From DASQFI01 sp035633215 (GTDB taxonomy: Bacteria > Acidobacteriota > Vicinamibacteria > Vicinamibacterales > SCN-69-37), in the NCBI GenBank assembly GCA_035633215.1, contig DASQFI010000076.1, forward strand, positions 1-6,075: a stretch of 6,075 bases of DNA, in the 5' to 3' direction. Both the position numbers and the translations under genes were made by a program. This document shows, piece after piece, positions 5,728 to 6,075 of the stretch. The notes below the pieces were generated by a model. That model was not told the DNA's origin. It did not search any database and saw only the letters and a program-made list of their open reading frames with translations. Each line of letters opens with the position of its first letter. Position 1 is the stretch's first letter.

Positions 5728-6075
5728 ACGAGCCTGGTGGCGGAGCGGGCAGAATGGCTGCCCGTGAGCGATCGGAGAACTGCGTCGAGCACCGTGTCCA
5801 GATCCTTCGCGAGATCCTCCGCGAGAAAACGCAACACGGTGTACCCGTTCTCCTGTAGCAGGCGATCCTTGCGCCGATCCCTTCGGTACGCCTCGGCATC
5901 GCCCAAATGCATGGCGCCATCGACCTCAATGGCGACACGCGAATCCTCACACAAGAGATCGACCTCCATTCGACCTTGGCCATCGAATGGGATCGCCAGC
6001 GTGGCATTCAGCCGAAAGCGCCGTCGGGTGACCTCGAGAGTCTCCAGCCGGCGATAAAGGAACGCCTCGCTCGCA
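5724..6075 (-). CDS. DUF559 domain protein, PD-(D/E)XK nuclease-like (5' end beyond window)
   Basis: The minus-strand frame is open from the right edge (first full codon at 6074) to TGA 5726-5724, 116 residues. It carries the DUF559 pattern: SEAFLYRRLE, a variable stretch RRRFRLNATLAIPFDGQG, MEVDLLCEDSRVAIEVDG (D39, E50-V-D52), H56, a basic helix AYRRDRRKDRLLQENGY, and TVLRFLAEDL. DUF559 proteins belong with Vsr-like members of the PD-(D/E)XK endonuclease superfamily; D39 and E50 fit the metal-binding acidic positions. The substrate is unknown. An ATG at 5969 is internal to the domain and is not the likely start. The C-terminal 12 residues or so after AVLRSL look like a loose tail. The stop overlaps the DUF4258 start by 4 bp, so the three genes probably form one transcript with its promoter outside the window. 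Confidence 0.8.
   Translation of the reverse strand, partial: ASEAFLYRRLETLEVTRRRFRLNATLAIPFDGQGRMEVDLLCEDSRVAIEVDGAMHLGDAEAYRRDRRKDRLLQENGYTVLRFLAEDLAKDLDTVLDAVLRSLTGSHSARSATRLV

Noticed and set aside
5501..6007. 168-codon minus-strand frame over the DUF559 and DUF4258 genes
   Set aside because: It is out of frame with both recognised domains, and its Arg/Ser-rich product has no motif.
1..6075. CRISPR array or tandem repeat block
   Set aside because: No regularly spaced repeat was seen; the only direct repeat is the two-copy 18-mer.

Overview
The window is GC-rich bacterial DNA. The best clue to the host is the one complete large gene, a 938-residue transmembrane Ser/Thr kinase with a TPR-rich C-terminal domain. 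Its layout and conserved C-terminal tail are those I associate with the expanded kinase families of Acidobacteriota. That assignment is an inference from recalled family sequences, not a search.

Layout. (1) Positions 1-1808 are a graveyard of mobile DNA. A short plus-strand piece at the left edge (1-132) looks like the tail of a large serine recombinase. It abuts, near 133, a group II intron on the minus strand. The intron has its GUGCG 5' end at 1276, its 5' RNA domains, and a reverse transcriptase/maturase reading frame from 876, cut off just after RT motif B. Immediately beyond the intron 5' end lies the left end of an IS256-type element, whose transposase is cut off after about 140 residues. 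A 9-bp inverted repeat can hide the transposase ribosome binding site. (2) Positions 1830-4646 are the intact kinase, starting some 20-35 bp after the IS remnant, with a TAGAAT box between. (3) Positions 4647-5216 are without a convincing gene. They hold a candidate terminator hairpin, an 18-bp imperfect direct repeat, and the precise 3' part (anticodon loop to CCA) of a tRNA-Asn gene on the minus strand, which looks like an attachment-site remnant. (4) Positions 5217-6075 are a tight minus-strand operon: a DUF559 (PD-(D/E)XK-like) protein running off the right edge, a DUF4258 gene overlapping it by ATGA but carrying a one-base frameshift, and a DUF2283 gene 3 bp further on.

How the parts relate. 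The kinase is probably a stand-alone membrane signalling protein that was flanked by mobile elements which then decayed. The minus-strand trio next to a tRNA 3' fragment looks like accessory cargo. DUF4258/DUF2283 is a recurrent small-gene pair resembling a toxin-antitoxin module, and here it is translationally linked to a nuclease-fold protein. The frameshift, with a GTG restart one base after the premature stop, is the most checkable oddity in that operon.
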